Shown piece by piece: positions 44,693 through 54,237 of a DNA stretch of 64,000 nt. This DNA is from Kappaphycus alvarezii. Its lineage: Eukaryota; Rhodophyta; Florideophyceae; Gigartinales; Solieriaceae. The DNA lies in contig NADL03000039.1 in the NCBI GenBank assembly GCA_002205965.3, positions 62,001-126,000 of the forward strand. The letters run 5' to 3'. Below the pieces are notes generated by a model, which had not been told where the DNA came from, did no database searches, and saw nothing but the letters and a program-made list of their open reading frames with translations. Positions within the stretch are counted from its first letter, which is position 1, and each line of letters starts with the position of its first letter. The position numbers and the translations under genes were made by a program.

Positions 44693-46353
44693 GGTGGGCA
44701 GCCAATGATTGCATCGAAAGGGAGATCCGGCATGACAAGAAAGTCTACATCAACTTTAGAGTCCCCAAAGAACACGGAAACCTTGTCAACAGTGCCCATG
44801 CATTTTGAGACGGTTCCATCCGCTACAGTTATTTTTCGAGTCGTTGGAGTAATTTCGAGACCTAGATCTGTCACCAAAGTTTCTGAAATGAGGTTTGGAA
44901 CAGCACCCGAATCGAAGAGAGCTTGGGTTTTCATACCCAATACTTTGACTGGTACCAGCTTAAGACGTCTTGGTGCTGTCGAGGCCGATTGAAGAAACAG
45001 TTTCTTACCCTTAGCGGACTTATTAGACCTGATAATTTTTTTGAGTTCTTTTCTCGCATCCTCTGCGTCGCCCCTCAAAAGTTGACCAAACGTTATCCCA
45101 GTTGGGGCCGATGCAAGCTCAGCCACCAAATTGTACCTCTTCACATACTCTAGTACGTCCTTAGAGATACTCTTAACTTTCTTACTCTTTTTCGTCTTCT
45201 TGGCCGGAGTGACTCCCACTCCTGGAACAACTTGATCAGACCTCTTGGTTCGAGGAGGTACAGGTGCTGGGATATGCTCCAGCATTCCATACTCTAGCCT
45301 AGGTTTCTTCGATAAAATGTTCCCTTCCCCATCCCTTTTTGTCACATTGACTTGACTAATCTCTTCAGCGATGGATACGTTACCGGCATCCGTCAACCTT
45401 TGATCCCTTCTATTTTGTAAGATTTTCACCTCTGGTCCTGACTCACTCCTTGCTTCCGATAAATTTGCTCTTCTGTTGTCTTTAGACCAGCAGTTACTTT
45501 CATGATGCCCATATCGACCGCACTTTGCACAACGAGTGTTTCTATGTGGATTATCAGGACACCTGTTTGCAAAGTGTCCAGGCTTGTGACAGTAAGAACA
45601 GACTTCTGCGGCCTTAGGGGCCCCAGACTGGTTCTTCTTAATGGTAAGAGTAAGGCTTTCCAACTGCGAGGTTATCATGTCAAGTCGATTATCGAATCGG
45701 GTTTCCAACCTTTCTTCCAAGTTTTTGACATCGCTCCTGACAGATTCTAATGCCGCTGCACTAGTAGCCGGCCTTTGATAATTCTTTTCAGGATGTACGA
45801 TAGACATCGATGTGCGGGTTTCCCTCGGTACCTCACTCAGTGACTGAAACGTCTCCGAATTTTTGACAAATTCTACTATGGTACCCTTCAGTTCATCAAA
45901 AGTGTGAGGGCCCTTGATGAGGAGGAAATCGGAGAGCCGCTTATCCCCCATAGCCGCCTTACGCAGCATTCCGTACTTGGCTTGGGCGTTGAACCCAGCC
46001 TTTTCATAAAGATCACACAAGTACACCAATGAGCTTAACAAATCGTCGAAGTTGAGCCGGGCCTCTATGGCGGTACGAATCATCTCATCTGGTTCTACCT
46101 CCTTAGCATACTCTTTCACAAGCCACTCACATACCTCACCGAAGTTACGCCCATTCCCGTTAAGAGACCACCCGTCGATAAACTTGGACTTATATTTGTG
46201 CTTTGCGTCACCATGAAGATAGGCGAAGATACTTGCGGCCTTCTCTTCATCGCCCTTCTCTCGCATCACAACGTTGACATATGTGTAAAGAAACTCCTCA
46301 ACGTCTTCAGTCTTGCCCCCTGTGAACGTTATACGAGCAGCATTGAGATCCAT
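44680..46353 (-). CDS. Gag-protease of element A (557 residues)
   Basis: The ATG lies about 85 bp after the primer-binding site. The capsid-like region (residues 1-200; FKxx-type DEVEEFLYTYVNVV, YLHGDAKHKYKSKFIDGWSL) is followed by a coiled-coil-like stretch (about 205-240). Two CCHC zinc knuckles at about 252-290 read CSYCHKPGHFANRC and CAKCGRYGHHESNC. A lysine-rich spacer comes next, then an aspartic protease with DSG near residue 480 (ALFDSGAVPNLISETLV) and the flap-side FLVMPDLPFDAIIGCP. The order and size fit Ty3/gypsy. It ends where the pol frame begins. Confidence 0.9.
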   Translation of the reverse strand: MDLNAARITFTGGKTEDVEEFLYTYVNVVMREKGDEEKAASIFAYLHGDAKHKYKSKFIDGWSLNGNGRNFGEVCEWLVKEYAKEVEPDEMIRTAIEARLNFDDLLSSLVYLCDLYEKAGFNAQAKYGMLRKAAMGDKRLSDFLLIKGPHTFDELKGTIVEFVKNSETFQSLSEVPRETRTSMSIVHPEKNYQRPATSAAALESVRSDVKNLEERLETRFDNRLDMITSQLESLTLTIKKNQSGAPKAAEVCSYCHKPGHFANRCPDNPHRNTRCAKCGRYGHHESNCWSKDNRRANLSEARSESGPEVKILQNRRDQRLTDAGNVSIAEEISQVNVTKRDGEGNILSKKPRLEYGMLEHIPAPVPPRTKRSDQVVPGVGVTPAKKTKKSKKVKSISKDVLEYVKRYNLVAELASAPTGITFGQLLRGDAEDARKELKKIIRSNKSAKGKKLFLQSASTAPRRLKLVPVKVLGMKTQALFDSGAVPNLISETLVTDLGLEITPTTRKITVADGTVSKCMGTVDKVSVFFGDSKVDVDFLVMPDLPFDAIIGCPPWKD

Positions 46354-46422
46354 GATTACCGAAAAGAAATCCCCCCGAAGTGTTCCTTACTACTGCTCAA
46401 CTCGAATACCTCGGGTGCAACC

Positions 46423-46440
46423 CCCTCCACAAGAGTACCA
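46423..46440 (-). other. Primer-binding site of element A
   Basis: Two bases after the LTR end (CTATCA) the minus strand reads TGGTACTCTTGTGGAGGG. TGG start and position fit a tRNA 3' end as primer. I cannot say which tRNA. Element B has the same sequence at 59104-59121. Confidence 0.65.
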
Positions 46441-46655
46441 AATGATAGGGGTAAATCGGCGGGGGAAGAGATCCTCAGAACCAATTACCCTGAGAAGGAG
46501 GTGTTGCGAGCGACAAAAGTGCTGCCGTGGTATTGTTGAACGAACAAAAGGGAGTGTATATAGAAGAGAGTTGAGAAGCTACAAGCAAGTATAAAAGGGG
46601 CAGGGTCTACCACCGACGCTCTGCGACTAGCGTAAGAAAAAGTTTTCTTGGGTCT

Positions 46656-46674
46656 GAAGTTGACTCTCAACTTC
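46656..46674 (-). other. Perfect hairpin in the transcribed part of the LTR
   Basis: On the minus strand GAAGTTGAGAGTCAACTTC forms an 8-bp stem with a 3-base loop, about 80 bases after TATA box 2. The same sequence occurs in the other LTRs, for example 58871-58889 and 31062-31080, with a slightly changed form at 7458. It is a candidate RNA structure near the start of the genomic RNA. Confidence 0.6.
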
Positions 46675-46746
46675 CTACTACTCGGGACTTGGCTTGAAGT
46701 TGTCTGCCAACTTGCTTGACCTCTCCATGAGGAAGCAGTTTACTCA

Positions 46747-46756
46747 GCTTATATAG
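46747..46756 (-). promoter_or_regulatory. TATA box 2 (downstream) of the LTR
   Basis: CTATATAAGC on the minus strand lies about 300 bp before the LTR end and after the acidic reading frame. This position suits the promoter for the genomic transcript. It is present in all LTR copies, with CTAAATAAGC in the old copy at 7377. Confidence 0.6.
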
Positions 46757-47660
46757 ACTTTTGGCTACCCCTAAAGTCCGAACAAAACTACAGAAGATAC
46801 CAAGAAATGCATAAAAATACTTTGTGTGGACAATATACTCTAAGCAAAAGATACTTAAGAAACTAACAATTAATTTGGTCCTCTTATTTCCCATTCTCTA
46901 AATCAGATCCAAACAACTCCTCTAAAATATCCATGCTGTCCAAGCAGTCCCCACAAATATCTGCGAATGGCTCACAACTCTCTATTTCCCCCTGGGAGAT
47001 ATCTAGACTACTAAAGATATCTCCATCCGGTTCCATCGTGGGCACAACTTGATCCATACTCTCTATTCCAGGCCCCACCGTCCAACACTTTCCATGCCCC
47101 CTGTTCCTCATCCTCCTCCTCTCCTCTCCTCCTCATCCTCTTCTTCTCCTCCTCATCCTCCTCATCTCTCCTCTCCTCCTCTTCCTCCTCCTCATCCTCC
47201 TCATCCTCTCCTCTCATCTCTCCTCCTCCTCATCCTCTCATCCTCTTCTCCTCCTCCTCATCCTCCTCATCCTCTCCTCCTCATTTCCTGAGCCTCGTAC
47301 ACTAGCTCAGGGGCTAACCATTCCTCGAAGGACTCCCCGCTCTCCTCCTCGACCTTCTCAGCCTCTCCCGGACTTACCTCCCTCGCTTCTTCTTCTATGA
47401 AGAGGCGGCGCACGAACTCGATGATTTGCTTCTTTGTTTGCCGCCGGATGTAGTCGTCGGCATCGGTTGGCCCGTAGGCGGCGAGACGAAGGCCATTGAT
47501 GGAACGGGAAGGGCGGTTTTTGGAAATAGGGACAGAGGGGCGAAGGTTGCTCATTGTGATAGACGTTGGGGAACGGAGGCAATGTAGGGTGTTTTGGGTG
47601 TGTGGGGGAGAGGGGTGATGAGTAAAATGATCGGGGCATTTGGAACTTAGAATAAAGGGG

Positions 47661-47669
47661 TTTAAATAG
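47661..47669 (-). promoter_or_regulatory. TATA box 1 (upstream) of the LTR
   Basis: CCTATTTAAA on the minus strand stands about 107 bp before the ATG of the LTR reading frame. The same GGAGCCTAT(T/A)TAAACCCC context occurs in the other LTRs (57910-57927). This is a plausible promoter for the acidic protein's own transcript. Confidence 0.55.
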
Positions 47670-48039
47670 GCTCCCGGGGCAGGTTCTATAGATTAGGAAT
47701 AGGTAAAATAAATCTGCAAGGGATTTTGCAATAGTGCATTTGCGCCCTTCTTCTCAAAAAAAGGCGAATTTGGAGGAGGAGGTAAGCTAAAAGGGAAAAG
47801 GGACTTGATTCGGGGTCGATTCAGAGGGTTAAATACAGTATAAAAATATCTAGATAAAATGGAAGTAAATTTGGAAATGACGGTTGGAGAAGTTAGGGGC
47901 GGGATCGTTGTAGGTTGCTGGATTACACGAGGGGAGGACCATTTCCTGTATTACGTGAAGGGAGGACCATTTCCTGTATAACGTGAAGGGAGGACCATTT
48001 CCTGTATTAAATGAGGGGAGGACCATTTTTTGTATTACA

Positions 48040-48985
48040 GGGTGCTTAAGTATTTGAAGGATGTGGTCCTTTTGGCCCAGAATATTCTGGAGGGTGATCA
48101 ATAGTGCAGTACTTCCTTACCTTGCCCCTAAACCAGGTTAAAGCCAGGCAGTGGTGAAAAAGCGCTATTTCTACCATATGAACCGATTTACGCTCACTTT
48201 CCTATGAATCTACTTAGATAAGTACTATACGTGCATCCCTAGTTGCATTGCTGCGGATCGCCAAATGAAAACTAATAGTTCTGCGGAAGAAGTATTAATT
48301 TCTAGGCCTGTGCCGTGTGAGTCATGGAGACCTTTGCTAGGGTGCGATCTGCTGTTATGCAAAGACACATTGCGGCGACGGCTTCATCGAGCGCATCATG
48401 TCTCATGGATGTCCTCACGCGCAGCCCTATGAGGTCGTATCTCATGACTTTTCTCAACTTTTAGACTCTCTAGTACCGATAACAGCCTCCCGTAGTCTTC
48501 GCAAAATAGCCGCTCTGCATTCTGAATCAGTAAAGCACCCCAATTTCCCCCCATCCTGCGAAAGTGGTCATTAGCCAATACTATACGTATACTTTAATGA
48601 AGATTGCGATATGAATATTGTTACGAAAAAGGTCCTCTATGTAAGAAAGCGGTTCTCTCAGCAAAATATGTCTTCTCTTCCCTGTAAATTTTCATAAAAA
48701 CAACTCTTCCAATCAATTTTATTTAAGAACAAAATAATGAAACACATTTGTCCCCATGAATCCAAAATCACTTCAAAACTCCGTATTATTTTATCTTTGA
48801 GTATTTGGGTTCCCTTTTTCAAAAAAGGAATCTTTCGACTTTTAATCCTCTTCGCCCTCCAATTCAGTTCGATTAATTTCAAGCAGATTTTTAGTTATTG
48901 CCTTATTGCATGCAAATATAAAGCTGCTGCATTGCCTCAAAAGTTTTATATCGCCCCAAGTCTGAGAGAATTTTCGAAGACGTCG
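48040..48985. other. No recognised gene
   Basis: Flank of element A. Frames at 48396-48578 and 48658-48994 are short and unplaced. A box GCCTATTTAAAGT at 48985 precedes the next feature. Confidence 0.4.
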
Positions 48986-49012
48986 CCTATTTAAAGTTCG
49001 ATATCAACGTCG

Positions 49013-49285
49013 TTGAAGAAACCTTCGCTATCATCTACCCCATCGGCTCCCCCTCCTTTGGCCCTTAACGTAACCAGCCTCCGCCCTTCTTTCACCATCG
49101 CTAAGTCATTCCGAGGCCCTCAACCTCTCAACGCAATGGCTCTAATGGGTAATAAACCAAACGAATATGATGGTTTCTCAAGAAGATTGAACCGAGAACG
49201 CGATCGGAATTGGGCCCGTCTGCACTGCTTCGAGGAGGCAGAGGGTTCAGAGGAGGAGGTAGAGGAAGAAGCGGTAGAAGAATAG
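49013..49285 (+). CDS. Divergent homologue of the LTR-borne acidic protein (90 residues)
   Basis: The translated part SLRPSFTIAKSFRGPQPLNA then DGFSRRLNRERDR and EEAEGSEEEVEEEAVEE keeps the order of the LTR frame (SNLRPSVPISKNRPSRSING, DDYIRRQTKKQ, then the acidic tract). A TATA-like CCTATTTAAAG lies about 30 bp before the ATG, matching the GCCTATTTAAA context in the LTRs. The DNA around it does not otherwise look like the known LTRs. It could be an old LTR of a sister family or a host-held copy. It ends soon after the acidic tract, without the conserved C-terminus. Homology is by eye. Confidence 0.4.
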   Translation: MKKPSLSSTPSAPPPLALNVTSLRPSFTIAKSFRGPQPLNAMALMGNKPNEYDGFSRRLNRERDRNWARLHCFEEAEGSEEEVEEEAVEE

Positions 49286-49329
49286 GAGAAAGAGGAGGAA
49301 AAGAAAGATGAGAAGGTGAACTGGGTGGC

Positions 49330-49955
49330 ACGATGCCGAATAGGATGAGGCAAAGCGTGTTTCTCCGCAGAATAGAACATGTACGTACCGTGGTGGGGGT
49401 GAAGAATCGAAGATAAAACAGAGGAGGCGGCGTATGTGCGCACGAAGAGTAGTCGTGCTCGATCGTTTGCTGCCCCGGACAAGAAGAAACTATCGGACTT
49501 CTATGGAATGAGTTCAGTTGTGATCGCATACTTGAGCCTTTGCCGGAGAACAGAGCTTAACACCGCTCGAAAAGATCCGTACCGGTAAGGGGCAGCGAGT
49601 TGGTTGTTTTACTCTTGGAAGACATATCCAATCTGTAAGCGATGATGACAGCTGCGCGTGGCGAGAAGATAAGAGCGAGATTGCGGACCGAGAGATCTCC
49701 TCCAGGTGGTGTTCCTGGGGAAGAGGTAGCAGGTCGGAGGTTAACCCAAAGTGAATCAATAACAGATGCTGCGTAAGCAGCCTCGGTAATTTCTGAAGTT
49801 TGCTGGAGACATAGACCGCCCATTGACAAGGAGGAGAGGCCTAGAGCTAGGCTCAATACGGCAGGACAATGGCAGCTCGTGGAACGCTTCTCTCTGCTTC
49901 TGATCGAAGCTGGCGGCGAGTACCGCAGATTGAGTGGGTACCGTATTAAGCAAAT
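49330..49955 (-). mobile_element. LINE remnant, region after the reverse transcriptase
   Basis: Minus-strand pieces: FHELPLSCRI near 49880, LGLSSLSMGGLCLQQTSEIT and EAAYAASVIDSLW at about 49840-49760, equivalent to the GGLGI...I..AAYLAS pattern found after the RT domain in this LINE class. The piece at 49440-49480 (LLVRTYAASSVL-type) parallels the LSVAAP..ARLLSAP stretch in 55395-55670. It is broken by frame shifts and by an M1 fragment. Confidence 0.6.
49587..49637 (+). repeat. M1 terminal fragment inside a LINE remnant
   Basis: GTTGGTTGTTTTACTCTTGG then AAGACATATCCAATCTG matches the left M1 terminus. It interrupts the LINE translation, so it probably inserted later. Confidence 0.5.
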
Positions 49956-50686
49956 ATATTAATATTTATCACGGTATCCTACAGTGATACCTACTTTTGG
50001 TGTGTTATTTTTATTTGAGACCCACTATTAGAATTATTAGGAGTCATTAAGCAATATTTTATGTATTTTATCGTGGCCCGTTTTGGCACTGTAGTCAGTG
50101 CGAATTATTTTTTACACCCCATAGTTTGGTTTTCTTATACCCCATATTCGTAGCAGTTTTAATAACTGCTAGTTATTACCTAGAAGAGTGGTTATCTGTA
50201 AAATACTGCAATATTTATTGCTGAACCTTAAATATTTCCACTACATATGTTGAATTGTTTACCTAACTTTGTTAGTCATTTTTCAGCTGACGACTCAAGT
50301 CAGGTAGAGTACAGTAGTTTATACTGTGAAATATTGCATATTTATGGCTTTATCATACTGAATATGGGGGAAATTTAGGGTGTTTTTAATGCATGAAAAG
50401 TATGAACAGCTGTATATGGGTGAACTAGTGGTTTTAGGGGCTTTAAGATGATCCCTTAATCAAATAGTGTAATGATTCAATTCATCTTTAAGGCTTCCTT
50501 TATAGGTAATGCTTCCTCTATTAAGTCCATCCTGTTGGGAAGAATTCTGCTTCCTATCGTAATGTTCCTTGCTGCCGTACTAGGCTAGGTAGCAAGACAT
50601 TAGAATCTACACTGTTTCACGGCCTTCGGTCTCCTAAAGACCTTGCCCTGCTTGTATTTCACTGCGTGGTGCGCAGTTCTTCTCGT
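49956..50686. other. AT-rich spacer, no gene
   Basis: Low-complexity AT-rich DNA with repeated ATATTTAT-like words; no open frame of note. Confidence 0.5.
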
Positions 50687-51556
50687 CTAGGAACGGAACC
50701 CCGTCAGACAACGGAAAAAAACACAAACACACCAAGACTCACGGGGTGTTCGCTGTCCCTCTTTCTCTTTAAGAACCATGCGATACAGTAGCGCAGCTGG
50801 CCTACGGCGAGCAGAAATGTAGTTGGAAGATAGGGGTAATTCCTTTGACCGTTGGACGGTGCACTTGTCCTCCGGGTCGTAAGGGCGGACCGTGGTCCGC
50901 GGAATGCTATAAACTTGGTATGGGTTGAGTCCAAAGAACCGTAGACACCAAAGGTGTAATATTGGACAAAGAAGAGGTAGTAGTTGGTCAGTAGTGCTGA
51001 ATATGTACTTTAGAGATAAGGATGTTGTCACCAACGACAATCTTGAACTTTCTTTTTGTATATAGACGCCGGAGTCCAGGGCGCCAAGCGTAAGTATATA
51101 TCACAAACAAACAACAAAAGGGAGATTATAATGTTGGATAGAGAGGGGTAGTTAGAAAGGGGCCCGTGAGGATAAACGTGGCTATAGCCAAAGTTGCCGT
51201 TGGCAAGGATTCTGCAAAGGTGGAAGTTGGGAGTCAAGTTCAGAGCCAACACCTGGGTAGCTGTTACTTTTCGGGCACTAGTGGCCAGGTAGATACAAAT
51301 ACTAGTTAAGTAGGCTAGGGTTATCTATGACGGCAGGGTGAGTGAAGTTAGGGTCAGCGGAGTTAGGGAGAGCCAAGTTAGAGATAAGTAAATTCGACAG
51401 TTGACCCAATAGGTGCCTTTCACCTGCGAAAATATCAGGTCCAATTTGGGGGCCAAGTGGATCAGATTGAGAGCTCGTAAGCCCCATAGTGTGAGTATAC
51501 AGTACCACGAATAATAGCGGGCGACAGAAGAAAATTGCCCTTACTCTACAGTACAT
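50687..51556 (-). CDS. Possible multi-exon gene, unrecognised
   Basis: Three successive open frames on the minus strand read MGLTSSQSDPLGPQIGPDIF (51490), LTPNFHLCRILANGNFGYSH (51235) and FGLNPYQVYSIPRTTVRPYD (50935). An acceptor-like TTCCACCTTTGCAG lies at about 51210. An alternative frame at 50704-50934 contains a membrane-like stretch TTFLLAVGQLRYCIAWFLKR. I cannot assemble a convincing gene model, and chance frames are possible. Confidence 0.2.
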
Positions 51557-52281
51557 TTCTTGCTAGTTACCAATGAATAAGATCAAAAAAAGATAACCAA
51601 AATCAGCTCTGCCGATGGCAGTATGGTGTGATTGCACACTGCACTATACTCCTTTCTTTAATCAACGTAGTTACACCTTTTGTAGTCTGCGTAAAGTAAA
51701 AAAATCCCTGGTTTCGGCTGAGTAGCGCCCTGGCCCAGCTTTCGGTTCTTACAAATTCTAATCGATCGGGCTCTGCTAGCCTGACATTCGCGATTTCTGG
51801 GTAATAGACCTATTCTATTTACCCACACACCCATTAAACACCCTAGCTTTCTATCCCTACTGCTCCGACCTTTTCAAGATTCTTCTACCTGAGCTCTTCG
51901 CCGCCGCATCGGTATATGTCGCATCGTTCACTGTCGCTCTCGTTATTATCGCCCTACTCCAAATACAGAAGACTTCAATGAAAATAGTTTGGTGTCCTTA
52001 TCTCTGTTAAACAGAGAAGCAGAGATATTTTCCCGCCTTCGGCTGACTATAAAGCTACATGGAAGCTATCTAACCTTGATAGTTGTGAGAAAATGGCTTC
52101 GAACAATTCCCGACTGATCGCAGGAGAAACTTGAGGCTACGGCGCACCTTCGCCATTCGAAGCATTCTCATCGGAATACCCAAACTCCTCTCGGGATTCA
52201 GTTGAGGTTTCCCGCTAGTGGAAATCGAAGCGAAAGTCTCTGTTCACACTTAAACGTCAATCCCCCACAGTATTTCAAGAA
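51557..52281. other. No recognised gene; one inverted repeat
   Basis: Contains TCTCTGTTAAACAGAGA at 52005-52021, palindromic apart from its centre. Possibly the upstream region of the next gene. Confidence 0.4.
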
Positions 52282-52992
52282 GTGATCGATCCGAACATTC
52301 CCTCCGGCCCCTCCTCATGTAGCCCAACCCTGCTCCCGGCCTGCTCCAGTCCGGACCACCAACAAACGTCTTCGTCCTCAACCATCTTCGTCCTACTCTC
52401 CGAATCCTTACGTTTCAGAGTTCCTCCCTCCGCTCCTTTCCTGCTCTCTTTCCCACCAACCAATACCTTGCGGGTTCTCAAGCATCCTCTTTTTGACCCC
52501 GCACCCTCTCCCTCTTTATTTACCCACTTACGCTCTTACCCTGCGCCCCAACGCATTCAACCAACCCCATACTCCACCACTAACGCCAGCACCGCCCCCT
52601 ACAAATCAGTTACCCGCACCCAGCCCACTGTGACCCGCACCAACAACGCTCTTCGTCGCAACATACCCCTAGAGACTCTCCTCGACGGGATAAGCGCTCC
52701 CCTCTACTGCGTCGCAAGCTCGTACGTGAGCAAAAGGAACCGCAAAACCTTCGAGTGTACTGTTTGCAACAATACATGTTGTAGTTACACCCAAGTACAG
52801 ATTTATAAAGACTCTGACTCCCGTAAACGACAATTGAAGAGACTTTCTCAACGTAGAGGCGTACATTTTGCGCAGTGTGACGCAGGTTTCCAAGTATACA
52901 CAACCTATCAAAAACACGAAAATGGTACACTTCATCGCTGCCGATCTCGATACCTGGAAGGTCGTTGTGAGTTAATTTTTTCTCTTACTTAA
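52282..52992 (+). CDS. Hypothetical protein with cysteine/histidine-rich C-terminal half
   Basis: Single open frame of 236 residues. The first 120 residues are rich in Ser, Pro and Thr and look disordered (PSGPSSCSPTLLPACSSP). From about 150 the sequence becomes basic and Cys-rich: FECTVCNNTCC, then RKRQLKRLSQRRGVHFAQCD and YQKHENGTLHRCRSR, which resembles degenerate C2H2 zinc-finger spacing (F-x-C...F...H...H) without satisfying it. An AATAAAA signal lies about 60 bp downstream (53049). It does not match the repeats of the window. It might be a host gene for a nucleic-acid-binding protein; that is inference. Confidence 0.4.
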   Translation: MIDPNIPSGPSSCSPTLLPACSSPDHQQTSSSSTIFVLLSESLRFRVPPSAPFLLSFPPTNTLRVLKHPLFDPAPSPSLFTHLRSYPAPQRIQPTPYSTTNASTAPYKSVTRTQPTVTRTNNALRRNIPLETLLDGISAPLYCVASSYVSKRNRKTFECTVCNNTCCSYTQVQIYKDSDSRKRQLKRLSQRRGVHFAQCDAGFQVYTTYQKHENGTLHRCRSRYLEGRCELIFSLT

Positions 52993-53195
52993 CAGTAAAA
53001 ACCAAAAAAGACAAAAAACCCCCAACAGAAACCAGTAACCAAACACGAATAAAATTTTCAAAAAAGTTCAGACATCAAATTTTGGCTTACAGAGCTTTGT
53101 GAGCCTTACGGGTCTCATTATACATTTGATTTCATCGCTATCACTTTTAATTTTATAGTATCCGGACACTGCAACACAGTACAGTTATTAATACG
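52993..53195. other. Downstream region
   Basis: A-rich sequence with a possible polyadenylation signal AATAAAA at 53049-53055; no gene. Confidence 0.35.
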
Positions 53196-53276
53196 ATGAT
53201 ACGATATCTACGCTCCGGTACAAATTTACTGGATACCAACCCACATATCTACCACAGTAAATTAGCCCCCAATTTA
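53196..53276 (+). repeat. M2 short repeat
   Basis: GATACGATATCTACGCTCCG, AAATTTACTGGATACCAACC and CAGTAAATTAGCCCCC; almost identical to the copy at 1137-1215 across about 78 bp, including the flanking GATACGATATC. Confidence 0.8.
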
Positions 53277-53541
53277 CACAAGTTATTAATATGTGGACAA
53301 CAATTCAAATTTGCACATTAAGTATTTACTGTAAGACTATTTTTCCGTAATAGACTTCGCAAAACGGGCCTGCAATTTCTCAAATAACGCGATTAAAGAT
53401 AAGGACAATATAGAAGGTATCCATATTGTCAACACCGAAAGCACATCTTCCGCATACCAAAGTTGTCTCAGAGTCACATACCCTCTTTTTCGAGAGACTG
53501 AAGAATAAATAATTTACATCCATCTCAGGAAAGTATCTCCT

Positions 53542-53793
53542 CTATACATGCACCTCTTGCTGGGCCGTCCAACATTGTTGCATCAGAGAACCTCTCAATT
53601 TCTCCAACCGCTGTTCTGAATGGCTTTGCATCTGGAGACAACCCTTGTCAGGGTACGCGAACCAGTAATTCACTGCAAATTCAAGTTCTACCCAAGGGCA
53701 ATCGACAAATTCACTCAACTCCACACTCTGCTCCACATCGTCCACAATATGATCTTTTTCAAACCCTCCTCCCCTTTCCGACAGACTGCCCAT
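53542..53793 (-). CDS. Unrecognised short open frame
   Basis: 83 codons on the minus strand with a hydrophilic, acidic composition (GGGFEKDHIVDDVEQSVELS, WVELEFAVNYWFAYPDKG). It may be an exon or a relic; no domain is recognised and the opposite strand is also open. Confidence 0.2.
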   Translation of the reverse strand: MGSLSERGGGFEKDHIVDDVEQSVELSEFVDCPWVELEFAVNYWFAYPDKGCLQMQSHSEQRLEKLRGSLMQQCWTAQQEVHV

Positions 53794-54237
53794 GTCCCAA
53801 AAGTTGATGTCTCCTCTGCACCACCTTTTCCTTTACTTACTCATCACGGCGTACCTGTTATCGCGAAACCCCTGGTATAGCGAAAAGTAATCCTAGGTTG
53901 GTAGAAATATTTATAATTAGATTGGGCCATCAATCAACCTCCCTCGATCAACTATCAATGAAATTGGTTTTCTATTATTCAGTCTAAGTCCAATTCAGGC
54001 CGATAATATTATTTCAGTTGGAACTACATGTTTTCTGGATCTATCTGTTCCACTTTTTTGCAGTGCAAAAGAGAATTACTCCTGGGGATTCCAGGAGGCA
54101 GGCTTTTCGCACATCTAGGGCCCTCTCGGGAGCTAAGGAATGGGTGTACCTTACCCCTTACCCTGGTCTCTAGACAAGCATTGGACTCGAGAATTTTCGT
54201 TGTGGCTTCAATACTACTGTTAAGTCCCACTTTTTCA

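Larger units (their letters stand above)
38811..48039 (-). mobile_element. Ty3/gypsy element A, nearly whole, both LTRs
   Basis: This is a complete-looking LTR retrotransposon on the minus strand: 5' LTR 46443-48039, primer-binding site 46423-46440, gag-protease 44680-46353, pol (RT-RNase H-integrase) about 41500-44692, an extra C-terminal region to 40390, polypurine tract 40357-40369 and 3' LTR 38811-40356. The LTRs are nearly identical except in repeat-rich tracts, so the insertion is young. About one or two breaks are apparent. I found no matching 5-bp target duplication: the left flank is TTATA and the right flank GGGTG. Element B (57579 onward) is almost identical at the protein level. 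Confidence 0.93.
46443..48039 (-). repeat. 5' LTR of element A
   Basis: This LTR is 1597 bp, from TGTAATACA (48039, minus strand) to CCCCTATCA (46443). It has four copies of the 26-27-bp unit GGACCATTTCCTGTATTACG or similar at the upstream end (47930-48030), TATA box 1 at 47661-47669, the acidic reading frame at 46884-47554 (interrupted), TATA box 2 at 46747-46756 and a perfect hairpin at 46656-46674. Confidence 0.92.
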
